Assembly: GCA_023250955.1 (NCBI GenBank)
Contig: JAHEZQ010000011.1
Location: 39,226 to 103,225 of the forward strand
Length of the DNA: 64,000 bases
DNA from: Melioribacter sp.
GTDB lineage: Bacteria > Bacteroidota > Ignavibacteria > Ignavibacteriales > Melioribacteraceae
Direction: 5' to 3'
In this document: piece by piece, positions 18,881-27,345 of the stretch
Layout: each line of letters opens with the position of its first letter
Numbering within the stretch: the first letter of the stretch is position 1
The notes under the pieces: model-generated
Told to the model about the DNA's origin: nothing
Seen by the model: only the letters and a program-made list of their open reading frames with translations
The model's database searches: none
Position numbers and translations under genes: made by a program

Positions 18881-19483
18881 ATGAGTTTAATTATTCGACC
18901 ATATAAGAAGTCAGATCTGCCAAGACTGTACGATATTTGCCTTAAGACCGGTGACAGCGGAAAAGATGCAACCGAACTTTTCAAAGATCCAATGTTGCTT
19001 GGTAATTTTTATTCTGCCCCATACGCTGTAATTCATCCGGAACTAACTTTTATTTTAAGTGATAATGATATTCCAATAGGATATATATTAGGTACAAATG
19101 ATTCGGAATCATTCCATCAAAAAACTGAAAAAGATTGGTTCCCGCCACTTAGAATAAAATATTCCTTACCGGATGAAAGTAACAACACATCAGATGCCAG
19201 AATTATTAGATTAATCCATAAAGGATATATTCCAAGACCGGAACTGATTTCATTCCCTGCACATTTACATATTGACATCTTACCGGAAGGGCAAGGAAAA
19301 GGAATGGGGAAAAAATTAGTTGAAACATTTTGCAGCAAACTTATAGAGTTGAAAGTGCCCGCTCTTCATTTAGAAGTTGGGAAAAGAAATACGGATGCTA
19401 TAAAATTTTACGAAAAAATCGGTTTCCAACAAATCAAAGAATATGAATGGTCAATTGCTTACGGTATATTATTATTAAATTAG
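18881..19483 (+). CDS. GNAT acetyltransferase resembling the O-GlcNAcase C-terminal HAT-like domain
   Basis: The 200-residue protein is a GNAT acetyltransferase. The acetyl-CoA loop reads GQGKGMGKKLVE, and the C-terminal NTDAIKFYEKIGF is characteristic. Its N-terminal half (IRPYKKSDLPRLYDICLKTG, then PELTFILSDNDIPIGYILG) resembles the HAT-like domain at the end of animal O-GlcNAcase and its bacterial single-domain relatives. It is encoded 37 bases before murQ, so an amino-sugar or muropeptide substrate is attractive. A glucosamine/muramic-acid acetyltransferase role, as for Clostridium GlmA, is possible but unproven. Confidence 0.75.
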   Translation: MSLIIRPYKKSDLPRLYDICLKTGDSGKDATELFKDPMLLGNFYSAPYAVIHPELTFILSDNDIPIGYILGTNDSESFHQKTEKDWFPPLRIKYSLPDESNNTSDARIIRLIHKGYIPRPELISFPAHLHIDILPEGQGKGMGKKLVETFCSKLIELKVPALHLEVGKRNTDAIKFYEKIGFQQIKEYEWSIAYGILLLN

Positions 19484-19520
19484 AATAAATAGTTAAAAAT
19501 TTTTCGGGAATAATGATTAT

Positions 19521-20444
19521 ATGAATGATAGGAAAAAATTGTTTGAGGAAATTAGTTCTTTATCTACAGAACAACGTAATGTTAATTCGATGAACATAGA
19601 TAATGAAAGCATAAGCGGTATTCTGAAGATTATAAATAATGAAGATAAAACAGTTGCGTACGCTGTAGAGAAGGAATTACGATATATTGGAAAAGCTGTT
19701 GAAATAATAGTAACTGCAATAAAGGACGGTGGAAGATTACTTTATTTCGGTGCAGGCACAAGTGGAAGACTTGGTGTTGTTGATGCATCGGAATGTCCCC
19801 CAACATTTGGAACGCCTTTCGGTTTGATTGAAGGTTATATCGCCGGAGGTAAAGAAGCAATGTTTAGAGCTCAAGAAGGCGCGGAAGATAAAGAAGAGAA
19901 TGGCGCCAAAGATGTAATCTCTGCCAAAGTAAAAAACAAAGATGTGGTTTGCGGTATTGCAGCAAGCAGAAGAACTCCATATGTAATCGGGGCAATTAAA
20001 AAAGCAAGCGAGTTGGGTGCAAAGACTTTATACATCACTTGTACACCGCGTAAATCTTTTAATCTGAACAATGTTGATGTTGCTATCTGTGTTGATGTGG
20101 GACCTGAAGTGATCATGGGTTCAACAAGAATGAAAAGCGGTACAGCACAAAAATTAGTTTTAAACATGCTTACCACTGCTTCTATGATTCGCCTTGGAAA
20201 AGTTTATGAAAATATGATGATTGATCTGCAAAGGACTAATAAAAAATTAGTAGAAAGATCAAAAAGAATAGTAATGACAATAACCGGTGTTACGTATGAA
20301 GATGCCGAAGAATATTTAACAAAATCCAAAGGACATGTTAAAACTGCACTTGTTATGATACTCGCTAAAGTAGATTATAATGAAGCACAATTAAGATTGA
20401 AAAAAGCAGATGGTTTTGTTCGTAAAGCAATCTTAAACAAATAA
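19521..20444 (+). CDS. murQ: N-acetylmuramic acid 6-phosphate etherase
   Basis: The 307-residue cytoplasmic SIS-domain protein removes D-lactate from MurNAc-6-phosphate to give GlcNAc-6-phosphate. The N-terminal LSTEQRN segment, FGAGTSGRLGVVDASECPPTFG (about residues 74-95, with the catalytic Glu) and EGAEDKEENG (second active-site Glu region) all match the E. coli enzyme of about 298 residues. It follows the GNAT gene by 37 bases and precedes a serine hydrolase by 20. Its substrate can be supplied by the BadF-type kinase at 8274, and its product used by the NagB fusion at 12997. Confidence 0.95.
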   Translation: MNDRKKLFEEISSLSTEQRNVNSMNIDNESISGILKIINNEDKTVAYAVEKELRYIGKAVEIIVTAIKDGGRLLYFGAGTSGRLGVVDASECPPTFGTPFGLIEGYIAGGKEAMFRAQEGAEDKEENGAKDVISAKVKNKDVVCGIAASRRTPYVIGAIKKASELGAKTLYITCTPRKSFNLNNVDVAICVDVGPEVIMGSTRMKSGTAQKLVLNMLTTASMIRLGKVYENMMIDLQRTNKKLVERSKRIVMTITGVTYEDAEEYLTKSKGHVKTALVMILAKVDYNEAQLRLKKADGFVRKAILNK

Positions 20445-20464
20445 GTTATTTAATATTTAGTGTT

Positions 20465-21703
20465 ATGAAGAAACCAAAAATTATCATATTCTTTCTTTTA
20501 GTTGCACTCTCACATTGCTTATATGCACAAAATAATTTTATTGAAAAATTATTGGATGACAATAAAAATTTATTTGGTGATGTTCTCACAAATATAGATA
20601 GCTTCGAAGTACAAATTATTTATACTCAAATTGATCGCGACAAGAATAACTTTCCCTCATTTACTACTTATAAGTATAGAGTAGATCCCAAAGAATATTT
20701 TTATTCCGCCAGTACTGTAAAATTACCGACAGCTATTTTAGCATTAGAAAAGTTGAACAATCTTAATATAGATGGATTAAATAAAAACACTTCTCTAAAA
20801 GTTGACAGCGTTAGAGCACCTCAAACACCGGTTACATCGGATTCCTCTTCAACCACAGGCTTACCTTCAATTGCAAACTACATAAAGAAGATTTTCCTTG
20901 TTAGCGATAACGATGCCTATAGTCGTTTGTACGAATTTATTGGACAAAAAGAAATTAATGAAAGTCTCCATAAAAAAGGTTTTAATGATGTAAAAATTAC
21001 TAACCGTTTTGCAGCCGGTTTTTCCGCTGAAGATAACCGGTATACCAATCCGTTTGAGTTCTACAAGCAAGATAAAATTATTTACAAACAAGTAGAGCAA
21101 TACAATAGTGAGAATTATTCCTTTGATTTAAATAAATTGAAAAAAGGTATCGGCTATATTGATTCAAAAAATAATCTAGTTAAAGAGCCATATGATTTTT
21201 CAGCAAAAAATTATATTTCTCTTGAAACTCTTACCGAAATATTAAAAGCAGTTATTTTCCCGGAATCTCGTCCTTCTGAATTACGATTTAATCTAACTGA
21301 CGATGATTATAAATTTATATATAAATATATGTCAATGTTTCCTCGCGAAAGCAAACACCCCTTTTATGATTCAGTTTACTATGACAGCTATGTAAAATAT
21401 TTTATATTCGGCGATTCACACGAACCCATAAAAAATAATATAAGGATTTTTGATAAGGTTGGATTAGCGTATGGTTATCTCACAGATGTTGCCTACATAG
21501 TTGATTTTGGAAATAATGTTGAGTTTATGCTTTCTGCTGTAATACTTGTTAATAAAGATAAAATCTTCAACGACGATGTTTATGAATACGACAAAATTGG
21601 AAAACCTTTTTTAGCCAACTTAGGTAGGATTATTAATAATTATGAATCAAAGCGCGATAAAAATATCCTTCCAAACCTTTCTAAATTTAAATTCGATTAT
21701 TGA
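20465..21703 (+). CDS. Exported class-A beta-lactamase-like serine hydrolase
   Basis: The 412-residue protein has a signal peptide at 1-21 (HCLYAQ). The penicillin-binding fold signature is complete: SxxK as S83-T-V-K86, SDN at 147-149 and KVG at 331-333 in place of KTG. These place it near class A beta-lactamases and DD-peptidase-like hydrolases. At 412 residues it is longer than a typical beta-lactamase (about 290), with inserts between the SxxK and SDN motifs and after SDN. No clear ExxLN omega-loop is visible, so hydrolysis of beta-lactams is doubtful. A wall-linked role is likely from its position 20 bases after murQ. Confidence 0.75.
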   Translation: MKKPKIIIFFLLVALSHCLYAQNNFIEKLLDDNKNLFGDVLTNIDSFEVQIIYTQIDRDKNNFPSFTTYKYRVDPKEYFYSASTVKLPTAILALEKLNNLNIDGLNKNTSLKVDSVRAPQTPVTSDSSSTTGLPSIANYIKKIFLVSDNDAYSRLYEFIGQKEINESLHKKGFNDVKITNRFAAGFSAEDNRYTNPFEFYKQDKIIYKQVEQYNSENYSFDLNKLKKGIGYIDSKNNLVKEPYDFSAKNYISLETLTEILKAVIFPESRPSELRFNLTDDDYKFIYKYMSMFPRESKHPFYDSVYYDSYVKYFIFGDSHEPIKNNIRIFDKVGLAYGYLTDVAYIVDFGNNVEFMLSAVILVNKDKIFNDDVYEYDKIGKPFLANLGRIINNYESKRDKNILPNLSKFKFDY

Positions 21704-21799
21704 AGAAACTTCATCACACTGCATCAAAACTTAAGAGAAGAAAATTGCATAACACATTAGAATTTTATAGATTAATTTGTAATCAGTAATGGGAAAATT

Positions 21800-22336
21800 A
21801 TGAAATTCTTTTTAAGCAGTTCATCAATCTACCTGAGACCCTGGCAAGACGAGGATATTGATCTTTTATTTAAGGGAATTAATGACCCTGATGTTAGAGA
21901 AACTCTTTTTACTTTTCGTCCTAAATCTAAAGATGAATTGATGGAAGAGATTAAAAAAGATCTATCAACTGAAAAAAATATTTTATTAACCATTTGTGAA
22001 TGCACATCAAACCAACCAGTAGGCATTACTGCATTTTACCGAATAGACTATGTAAGCAGAGCCGCCATATTTTTCTTATCACTCTATGATTCTACCAAGT
22101 GGAATCGCGGTTACGGCTCCGAAGCAACAAAATTAATGATAGACTACGCATTTAATATCTTAAATCTTAACCGCATACAGCTTCATGTCTCAACTGAAAA
22201 TCCAAAAGCAATTTCAATTTATGAGAAATACGGGTTTATTCAAGAAGGTACTCTGCGAGAGGCAATGTATCATAATAATCGTTATGTTGATTTTTATGTA
22301 ATGTCGATTCTTCGAAGTGACTTTTATAAAAAATAA
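21800..22336 (+). CDS. RimJ/RimL-type GNAT acetyltransferase
   Basis: The 178-residue protein is a GNAT of the Acetyltransf_3 (RimJ/RimL/SpeG) type. Visible features are YLRPWQDEDIDLLF at the N-terminus, RGYGSEATKLMIDYAF for acetyl-CoA binding, and LNRIQLHVSTENPKAISIYEKYGF near the end. It is cytoplasmic and has no signal peptide. Its target could be a protein N-terminus, a polyamine or an antibiotic. It lies 97 bases after the serine hydrolase and may be transcribed with it. Confidence 0.75.
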   Translation: MKFFLSSSSIYLRPWQDEDIDLLFKGINDPDVRETLFTFRPKSKDELMEEIKKDLSTEKNILLTICECTSNQPVGITAFYRIDYVSRAAIFFLSLYDSTKWNRGYGSEATKLMIDYAFNILNLNRIQLHVSTENPKAISIYEKYGFIQEGTLREAMYHNNRYVDFYVMSILRSDFYKK

Positions 22337-22364
22337 TTTAGCTTTCTTCAATAGAAAATCATCT

Positions 22365-23402
22365 TCAGTTTAGATTTAGAATTAAGCTGATCTTCTTAAA
22401 TTCACTTTCAGTTAACTGAATTAATATTGGTTTCTTATTTACGTCGAGCCAATGAAGTAATTTCACTAACTGCTCTTCAGGCAAAGATGTACAACCGGAA
22501 GTTGGCTTTCCAAATCCACTCTGTATATGTATGAAAATACACGATCCGCATCCTGGAATCTGGGGACTCGAATTATGGTCTACAAATATTCCAAACTTGT
22601 AAAGCTCGTCATCCCTTCGCATTATTTCTGAACTATTCCAAGTTTTGTTCGTTTTGTTGTCATCGACTAAAGTATTATAATACATTGAAGTTGTGTCATC
22701 CACACATTCGACCTTTGTTGTAACTTGTTTATAAGGATACTTAAGCCAACTAACGCTCTCTATTGGTAAGTAACCGAATGCATATGATAGTTTAAAAATA
22801 CCGGCTGGAGCTCTACCGTCTCCTTCGTGCTTTATTGATCCGGAAGACGTATTAAAATCAATCAGCCCATTTCCCCATCCCAGACCGGATCTACCAAGAT
22901 TAACAGGAATATTTTCGCTCATATTCATCATCTTACCATCTTTTTTCTCATAATATATCAGATTCGCTTTAGTGGAATCCCAATCTTTGGATGTAACAAT
23001 TAAAAATTGTTTTGAATTTTTAATGATTTTTTTAAGATCAGAAAAAAATGTAGCTCTAAAATAGTTGTCTCTAATTTTATCGTACTTTATTTTTTCTCCA
23101 GGAAGCATGGCTGGGATTTTAATAGTTATACCGTCGAGTCTTAAACTCTGGTTTTTAATTAGGGTTTTATTAGCCACATATAAAACAGGCCATGCAAATG
23201 GATTATTATAGATATCGCGTCTGCCGGCAATTTCTTTAAGAGATTCGTTTCGTTTTACTGTGTATGTTTTCTCAGATCCATTTTGTGATTGTAATTCAAC
23301 TTTAGTGTTTGATTGATAACACTCACCGCGATTAAAAGAATAGTTAACAAACATTAATAAAAATGTTAGAATTATTAAATAGAATCTGAGTTTTGCATTC
23401 AA
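22365..23402 (-). CDS. Exported L,D-transpeptidase with N-terminal LysM-like domain
   Basis: The 345-residue protein has an N-terminal hydrophobic signal or anchor (residues 6-22). A LysM-like segment (YTVKRNESLKEIAGRR, about 46-95) probably binds glycan. The YkuD/ErfK-type catalytic domain covers about 125-340. Its signature is HIQSGFGKPTSGCTSLPEE with catalytic Cys304. Such enzymes form 3-3 cross-links or attach proteins to peptidoglycan. It faces the GNAT gene convergently and closes the wall-related island. Confidence 0.82.
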   Translation of the reverse strand: MNAKLRFYLIILTFLLMFVNYSFNRGECYQSNTKVELQSQNGSEKTYTVKRNESLKEIAGRRDIYNNPFAWPVLYVANKTLIKNQSLRLDGITIKIPAMLPGEKIKYDKIRDNYFRATFFSDLKKIIKNSKQFLIVTSKDWDSTKANLIYYEKKDGKMMNMSENIPVNLGRSGLGWGNGLIDFNTSSGSIKHEGDGRAPAGIFKLSYAFGYLPIESVSWLKYPYKQVTTKVECVDDTTSMYYNTLVDDNKTNKTWNSSEIMRRDDELYKFGIFVDHNSSPQIPGCGSCIFIHIQSGFGKPTSGCTSLPEEQLVKLLHWLDVNKKPILIQLTESEFKKISLILNLN

Positions 23403-23582
23403 TTTTTTCTCGCTATTTTTTAAATTTTATATCATCCTGATTATCTGTTGTGCTTATCTAAAACTTAATCCAAATGGGAAAAAGTTAATTCACACATTAA
23501 TCTATATTTTTGTTTTCCTTAAAACAACATTCAAGGCCATTAACTTCAAACCTTCTATTAGACTATTGGTATAATGAAATCT

Positions 23583-24161
23583 CTACTTAACTTTCATTAT
23601 CTGAAAATCATCGAACCAAACTTTACCCCCATTATTTCCGGAACTTGTAATTCCAGCCCTTATCAGAATTTTTGATGTACCTTTTGGCAAACTAAAAATT
23701 GTTTTCACGTTCTGCCAATTTTTCGTTCCAGTAACTAAACAACTTTGTAAAGTAGAAGCTGTACCGATCAATTTAATGCTGTTCCAGCATTGTACATCTA
23801 TGAACGGAGAATTTTTTATTCCCTCAGTCTTTACCCAACCTTGCAACTCATAAATTTCCCCTTCCTTTAACCCGTCAACTCTTCTGATCCAATTGTAAAA
23901 AGTAATTTCCGGAGGATGGTTATTAAAGATTGAAATGAGAATGGACTTATCTCCAGTATGCGCTACAGAATTGTCCACCACTAATTCAGCATATTTTTTT
24001 GTTTGTGGTAGATTGTTAGCGAACCAACCGTCTGGGTTTGTTCCATCATACGTATCTTCGAATCCACCATTTATAGAATCATTCACTTTTACACTATTAC
24101 AAGAGACAAAAACAACTATTACAGAAAAAAGAATGTTCGCTAAAATGATTTTGGTTAGCAT
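23583..24161 (-). CDS. Lipoprotein with carbohydrate-binding-like beta-sandwich
   Basis: The 192-residue protein has a lipoprotein signal with acceptor Cys21 (VFVSCNS). The rest is a single domain with the pattern NGGFEDTYDGTNPDGWF, HTGDKSILISI, YELQGWVKTEG and a final VWFDDFQIMK. This is the CBM4/9-like (galactose-binding) jelly roll. A surface sugar-binding role is likely, with the ligand unknown. It has no enzyme domain. Confidence 0.65.
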   Translation of the reverse strand: MLTKIILANILFSVIVVFVSCNSVKVNDSINGGFEDTYDGTNPDGWFANNLPQTKKYAELVVDNSVAHTGDKSILISIFNNHPPEITFYNWIRRVDGLKEGEIYELQGWVKTEGIKNSPFIDVQCWNSIKLIGTASTLQSCLVTGTKNWQNVKTIFSLPKGTSKILIRAGITSSGNNGGKVWFDDFQIMKVK

Positions 24162-24244
24162 AATTAGAATAATTCTTTTTTGTAATTTTTTGAGAAGAGT
24201 AAATCAGTGGTTTACATTATAAATTATTTTTCTTCAAAATGATA

Positions 24245-24739
24245 TTAGAAAAAAAATCTCGCGCCAATTCCGGCATCAATTCCAAAACCGGTTGAGTTAA
24301 CAAGTAAAAGTGTCGGCACAACTTCAACAAAAATATCCAACGGGGTTGAACGCGGAAGCCATGCGATTCCCAAAACGCCTCTAACACCAAACGTTCCTCC
24401 GTACTCCGGACCAGTATTTATTCTCCCTCCTATTCCATAAAATAACGGGAACTCGCCACTGTAACTTATCGCATTGAACGAATGCCAGAGGTAATCAACA
24501 TGTATATGTGATCTGGTTACTCTATTATAATCAGGATCAAAACCGTTAAACCGGTATCCTTGTACCGACCAGCCCAATCCAAAAGCTAGCGCATTATTAT
24601 TTGATGTCCACAGCTTTGCACTCAAACCGGTTGGCTCCCCTATTATTACCCCAAGGCCAAATTTTCTGCTTTGAGCTTGAGTAAATGAAAATGATAACGC
24701 TAGAAAAATAATTGCTAACACATAAAGGATATTTTTCAT
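24245..24739 (-). CDS. Exported small outer-membrane-like beta protein of unknown function
   Basis: The 164-residue protein has a signal peptide at 1-22 (FTQAQS). The mature part has alternating hydrophobic stretches rich in Gly and aromatics (KFGLGVIIGEPTGLSAKLW, ALAFGLGWS, GIGGRINTG, GIDAGIGARFFF) and ends in Phe. This fits a small outer-membrane beta barrel. No named family is recognised. It follows the DUF5666-like gene across a strong hairpin. Confidence 0.6.
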   Translation of the reverse strand: MKNILYVLAIIFLALSFSFTQAQSRKFGLGVIIGEPTGLSAKLWTSNNNALAFGLGWSVQGYRFNGFDPDYNRVTRSHIHVDYLWHSFNAISYSGEFPLFYGIGGRINTGPEYGGTFGVRGVLGIAWLPRSTPLDIFVEVVPTLLLVNSTGFGIDAGIGARFFF

Positions 24740-24776
24740 TATTACACCATTGATAATTTTTTGAATATTTTTATTG

Positions 24777-24819
24777 TGTAAACAGAGGGTAAGTCAGAAC
24801 AACTTACCCTCCGTTTACA
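24777..24819. terminator. 18-bp stem hairpin downstream of the DUF5666-repeat gene
   Basis: Arms 24777-24794 and 24802-24819 pair over 18 bases with one mismatch around a 7-base loop. The core is GAGGGTAAGT / ACTTACCCTC. It lies 18 bases after the stop at 24837 on the minus strand. No clean T-run follows on that strand, so it may be a processing or attenuating hairpin before the next gene rather than a classical terminator. Confidence 0.6.
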
Positions 24820-24836
24820 AATTTTAATGGAAAACA

Positions 24837-27257
24837 TTATTTGAGAAGAAGCATTTTCTTCACTGCAACAAAATTACCGGCTTTCAATCTGTACAAATAA
24901 ACTCCGGAAGTTAATTTAGAAGCGTTGAACTTAACAATATGAGAACCGGCACTCATTGGTCCGCTTATAAGACTTGCAACTTCCTGCCCAATGATATTAT
25001 AAACCACTAAGCTCACTACTTCCTGTTTTTCCAAAGTAAACGTAATATCGGTAGATGGATTGAATGGATTAGGATAATTCTGTTTCAATTCATAAGCAAC
25101 TGGTACGCTTTGATCGTTCTTATTGTTAACTGCAGTTACAGAAGAAGATATCTGTTGTACTTGTACCGCTTTCAAATTTCCGTTCTGATCTTGTTCTGCC
25201 CAAACCGTTACTCTCTGTCCAATCTGGATGGAAGAAAATTGAACCGGGGTATAAGTCGAGCTAATAAATACTGTATTACTGCTTACAGAAAACGATGGTA
25301 TTGAAAGCCGGATATTGCTTGAACTTGCCGCTGTAACCACTCCATTGAATTGAACACTATGCGAATCACTTTCGATTTCAACTTTTACTGCAAGATTTTC
25401 GTTCAATACTGTTTTTACATATTTAACTTCTACAAACTGATTTACCTTAAGACTATCGAATGTAACAACATTATCAAACTCATCGTAAAAAACTGTATTC
25501 TGATCAGTCTTTATAGTTAATCCGGCAACAACAAATTGTGATCCATTCAGAGAATCAATTTTACCGAATACTTCGAATTCATGATCTGGATGAACCTTAA
25601 TTAATTTTGCTGTTAACACCCCGCTTGTATTTAAAGCTCCTTTCACTTCAACTTTCAATCCTAACGTAAGACTTGCAAAAGTGATTACACCTGTCCCATG
25701 TCCGACTACAAGTGTTGATGAATCCACTGCAAAAGTTTTACCCATAACAGTTATAGAATTCAAAGTTAAGTTCTCAATCGTTCCTTCAACAATGACAGTC
25801 GGTCTCCAGAAATTTCTAGCATTAACTCTAAATGCATAATATTGATTTCCGGTAAGGGTGGCCTTTACAGTAACGATTTCTCCTACTTTCAAATCACTAT
25901 AAGTAATCGAATTTCTATTATTATCAATGAACTCAGTGTTTTGATCTGTAAGAAAAACTACACCTTTAACGGTAAGAGAACTTCCGCTAAGAACTTCGAT
26001 TGGGCCTGTAAAATTATGCTCAGCACTATTATTGGCTCTTACTTTTATTACTGATGCGTAATAGACATTGGTCTGCAAGTTTGCTTTAACTATTACAAAA
26101 GTTCCAACTGTCAACTCAGCAAAAGAAATACTTTGTTTAAACTGGTTATAAATTTTGGTTTGGCTGTTGATAAAAATTTGATAACCACCAACGAAAAAGT
26201 TATCGGAATTTACAACATCAATAAGTCCTGCAACTTCAAGGTCATTTTCCGAATCTTCGTTTTCTAATTTAATTCTTGTTGCCTTATAAGTTGAATCGCT
26301 CAATAGAATAGCTTTAACCTCAACTCTGTCACCTATTTTCAAATCGGAAAAACTAAGAACCGTACCTTCGTGAGCATAAATTACAGTGCTTGAATCAATT
26401 TTAAATGTTATCATATTGACAGTGATACCTGCTGAGTCTTTTGCAGTTATTGTTCCTTCAACTTCCAGTTCCTTGTTTTCCAACTCTTCATTTTCAACAC
26501 GAATGTATAAAGCCAAATAAGTTGAATCTTGCCGCAAGAATCCTCTCATCTCCACATCGTCTCCAACTTTTAGATTGCTGAAAAGAAGAATTCCTTTATC
26601 GTGTGAAAGAATGATAGTTGAGCTATCAACAAAGAATTCAACATCATTCACTTTTATTGAATTGCTTGTTAATACCTGTATTTTTCCTTCCAATTCAATT
26701 TCCTGACGCGAATTTTCTGTCATTACAATTATAGCAACAGCAGTTAGTTGTCCGCTGTTGGATTGAGTAGATTTTACTAAAACACTATCTCCAACTTTTA
26801 AGTCTGCAAAACTTAATGCCGCATGAAATTGCGTGAAAATAATTGTATTAGTATCTACAAAAACTTCGTTTCCATTCACCGTTAATGAATTTGTTGTAAC
26901 CGCCGAAATTTTTCCATGTAATTCAAGATTTATTCTTGCTGTCATTAAACGAATCTTAGTTGCGATCAAATTTCCGCTGGTTTTAGATTCTGCTTCAACT
27001 TTTACAAAACTGCCAACCTTTAAACTATCGAACGATAAATTACTGTGCATACTTCCGGTTATTTGTGTTAAAGATATGACAAGAAATTCCATATTATTAA
27101 CTGTAATACTCGAATCGGTCTTTACTTGAATTGATCCGGTTACTTCAACTCTGCCGTTAGCTTTAATTTGCTGTGGTACTAAAAACAAAAAAGAAACAAT
27201 CAGAAGAGCTACCATACTTCCGATTTTTCCACTTAGCGAACTATATATTTTTGACAT
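24837..27257 (-). CDS. T9SS-exported protein with nine DUF5666-like repeats
   Basis: The 806-residue protein has a signal peptide at about 1-33 (QQIKANG). Nine tandem units of about 72-77 residues follow to roughly residue 700. Each has the plan VEGxI...SITVNGxxFxVDSxT, then FSDLKVGDxVEVKA and a closing A.xIKV. This is the DUF5666 beta-barrel pattern. The final 85 residues are a T9SS sorting domain (NYPNPFNPSTDITFTL). It is probably a long surface-displayed adhesin or scaffold; no catalytic residues are visible. It is 88 bases downstream of another exported gene, from which it is separated by a terminator hairpin. Confidence 0.8.
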   Translation of the reverse strand: MSKIYSSLSGKIGSMVALLIVSFLFLVPQQIKANGRVEVTGSIQVKTDSSITVNNMEFLVISLTQITGSMHSNLSFDSLKVGSFVKVEAESKTSGNLIATKIRLMTARINLELHGKISAVTTNSLTVNGNEVFVDTNTIIFTQFHAALSFADLKVGDSVLVKSTQSNSGQLTAVAIIVMTENSRQEIELEGKIQVLTSNSIKVNDVEFFVDSSTIILSHDKGILLFSNLKVGDDVEMRGFLRQDSTYLALYIRVENEELENKELEVEGTITAKDSAGITVNMITFKIDSSTVIYAHEGTVLSFSDLKIGDRVEVKAILLSDSTYKATRIKLENEDSENDLEVAGLIDVVNSDNFFVGGYQIFINSQTKIYNQFKQSISFAELTVGTFVIVKANLQTNVYYASVIKVRANNSAEHNFTGPIEVLSGSSLTVKGVVFLTDQNTEFIDNNRNSITYSDLKVGEIVTVKATLTGNQYYAFRVNARNFWRPTVIVEGTIENLTLNSITVMGKTFAVDSSTLVVGHGTGVITFASLTLGLKVEVKGALNTSGVLTAKLIKVHPDHEFEVFGKIDSLNGSQFVVAGLTIKTDQNTVFYDEFDNVVTFDSLKVNQFVEVKYVKTVLNENLAVKVEIESDSHSVQFNGVVTAASSSNIRLSIPSFSVSSNTVFISSTYTPVQFSSIQIGQRVTVWAEQDQNGNLKAVQVQQISSSVTAVNNKNDQSVPVAYELKQNYPNPFNPSTDITFTLEKQEVVSLVVYNIIGQEVASLISGPMSAGSHIVKFNASKLTSGVYLYRLKAGNFVAVKKMLLLK

Positions 27258-27310
27258 TGTATAAATCTCCTAAAAAATTATTCCTTTTGTTTTTTAGATT
27301 TCAATTAAAA

Positions 27311-27336
27311 GATGGAACCGGCTTTCCGGTTCCATC
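27311..27336 (-). terminator. Rho-independent terminator
   Basis: A perfect 11-bp stem, GATGGAACCGG / CCGGTTCCATC, encloses a 4-base loop. On the minus strand it is followed at once by TTTTAATT. It lies 10 bases after the stop of the lipoprotein gene ending at 27346. Confidence 0.85.
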
Positions 27337-27345
27337 ACAAAGTAC

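Noticed and set aside
24837..27257. The DUF5666 repeats as a CRISPR array or DNA tandem repeat
   Set aside because: The repetition is in the protein; DNA of the units has diverged and there are no constant short repeats with spacers.
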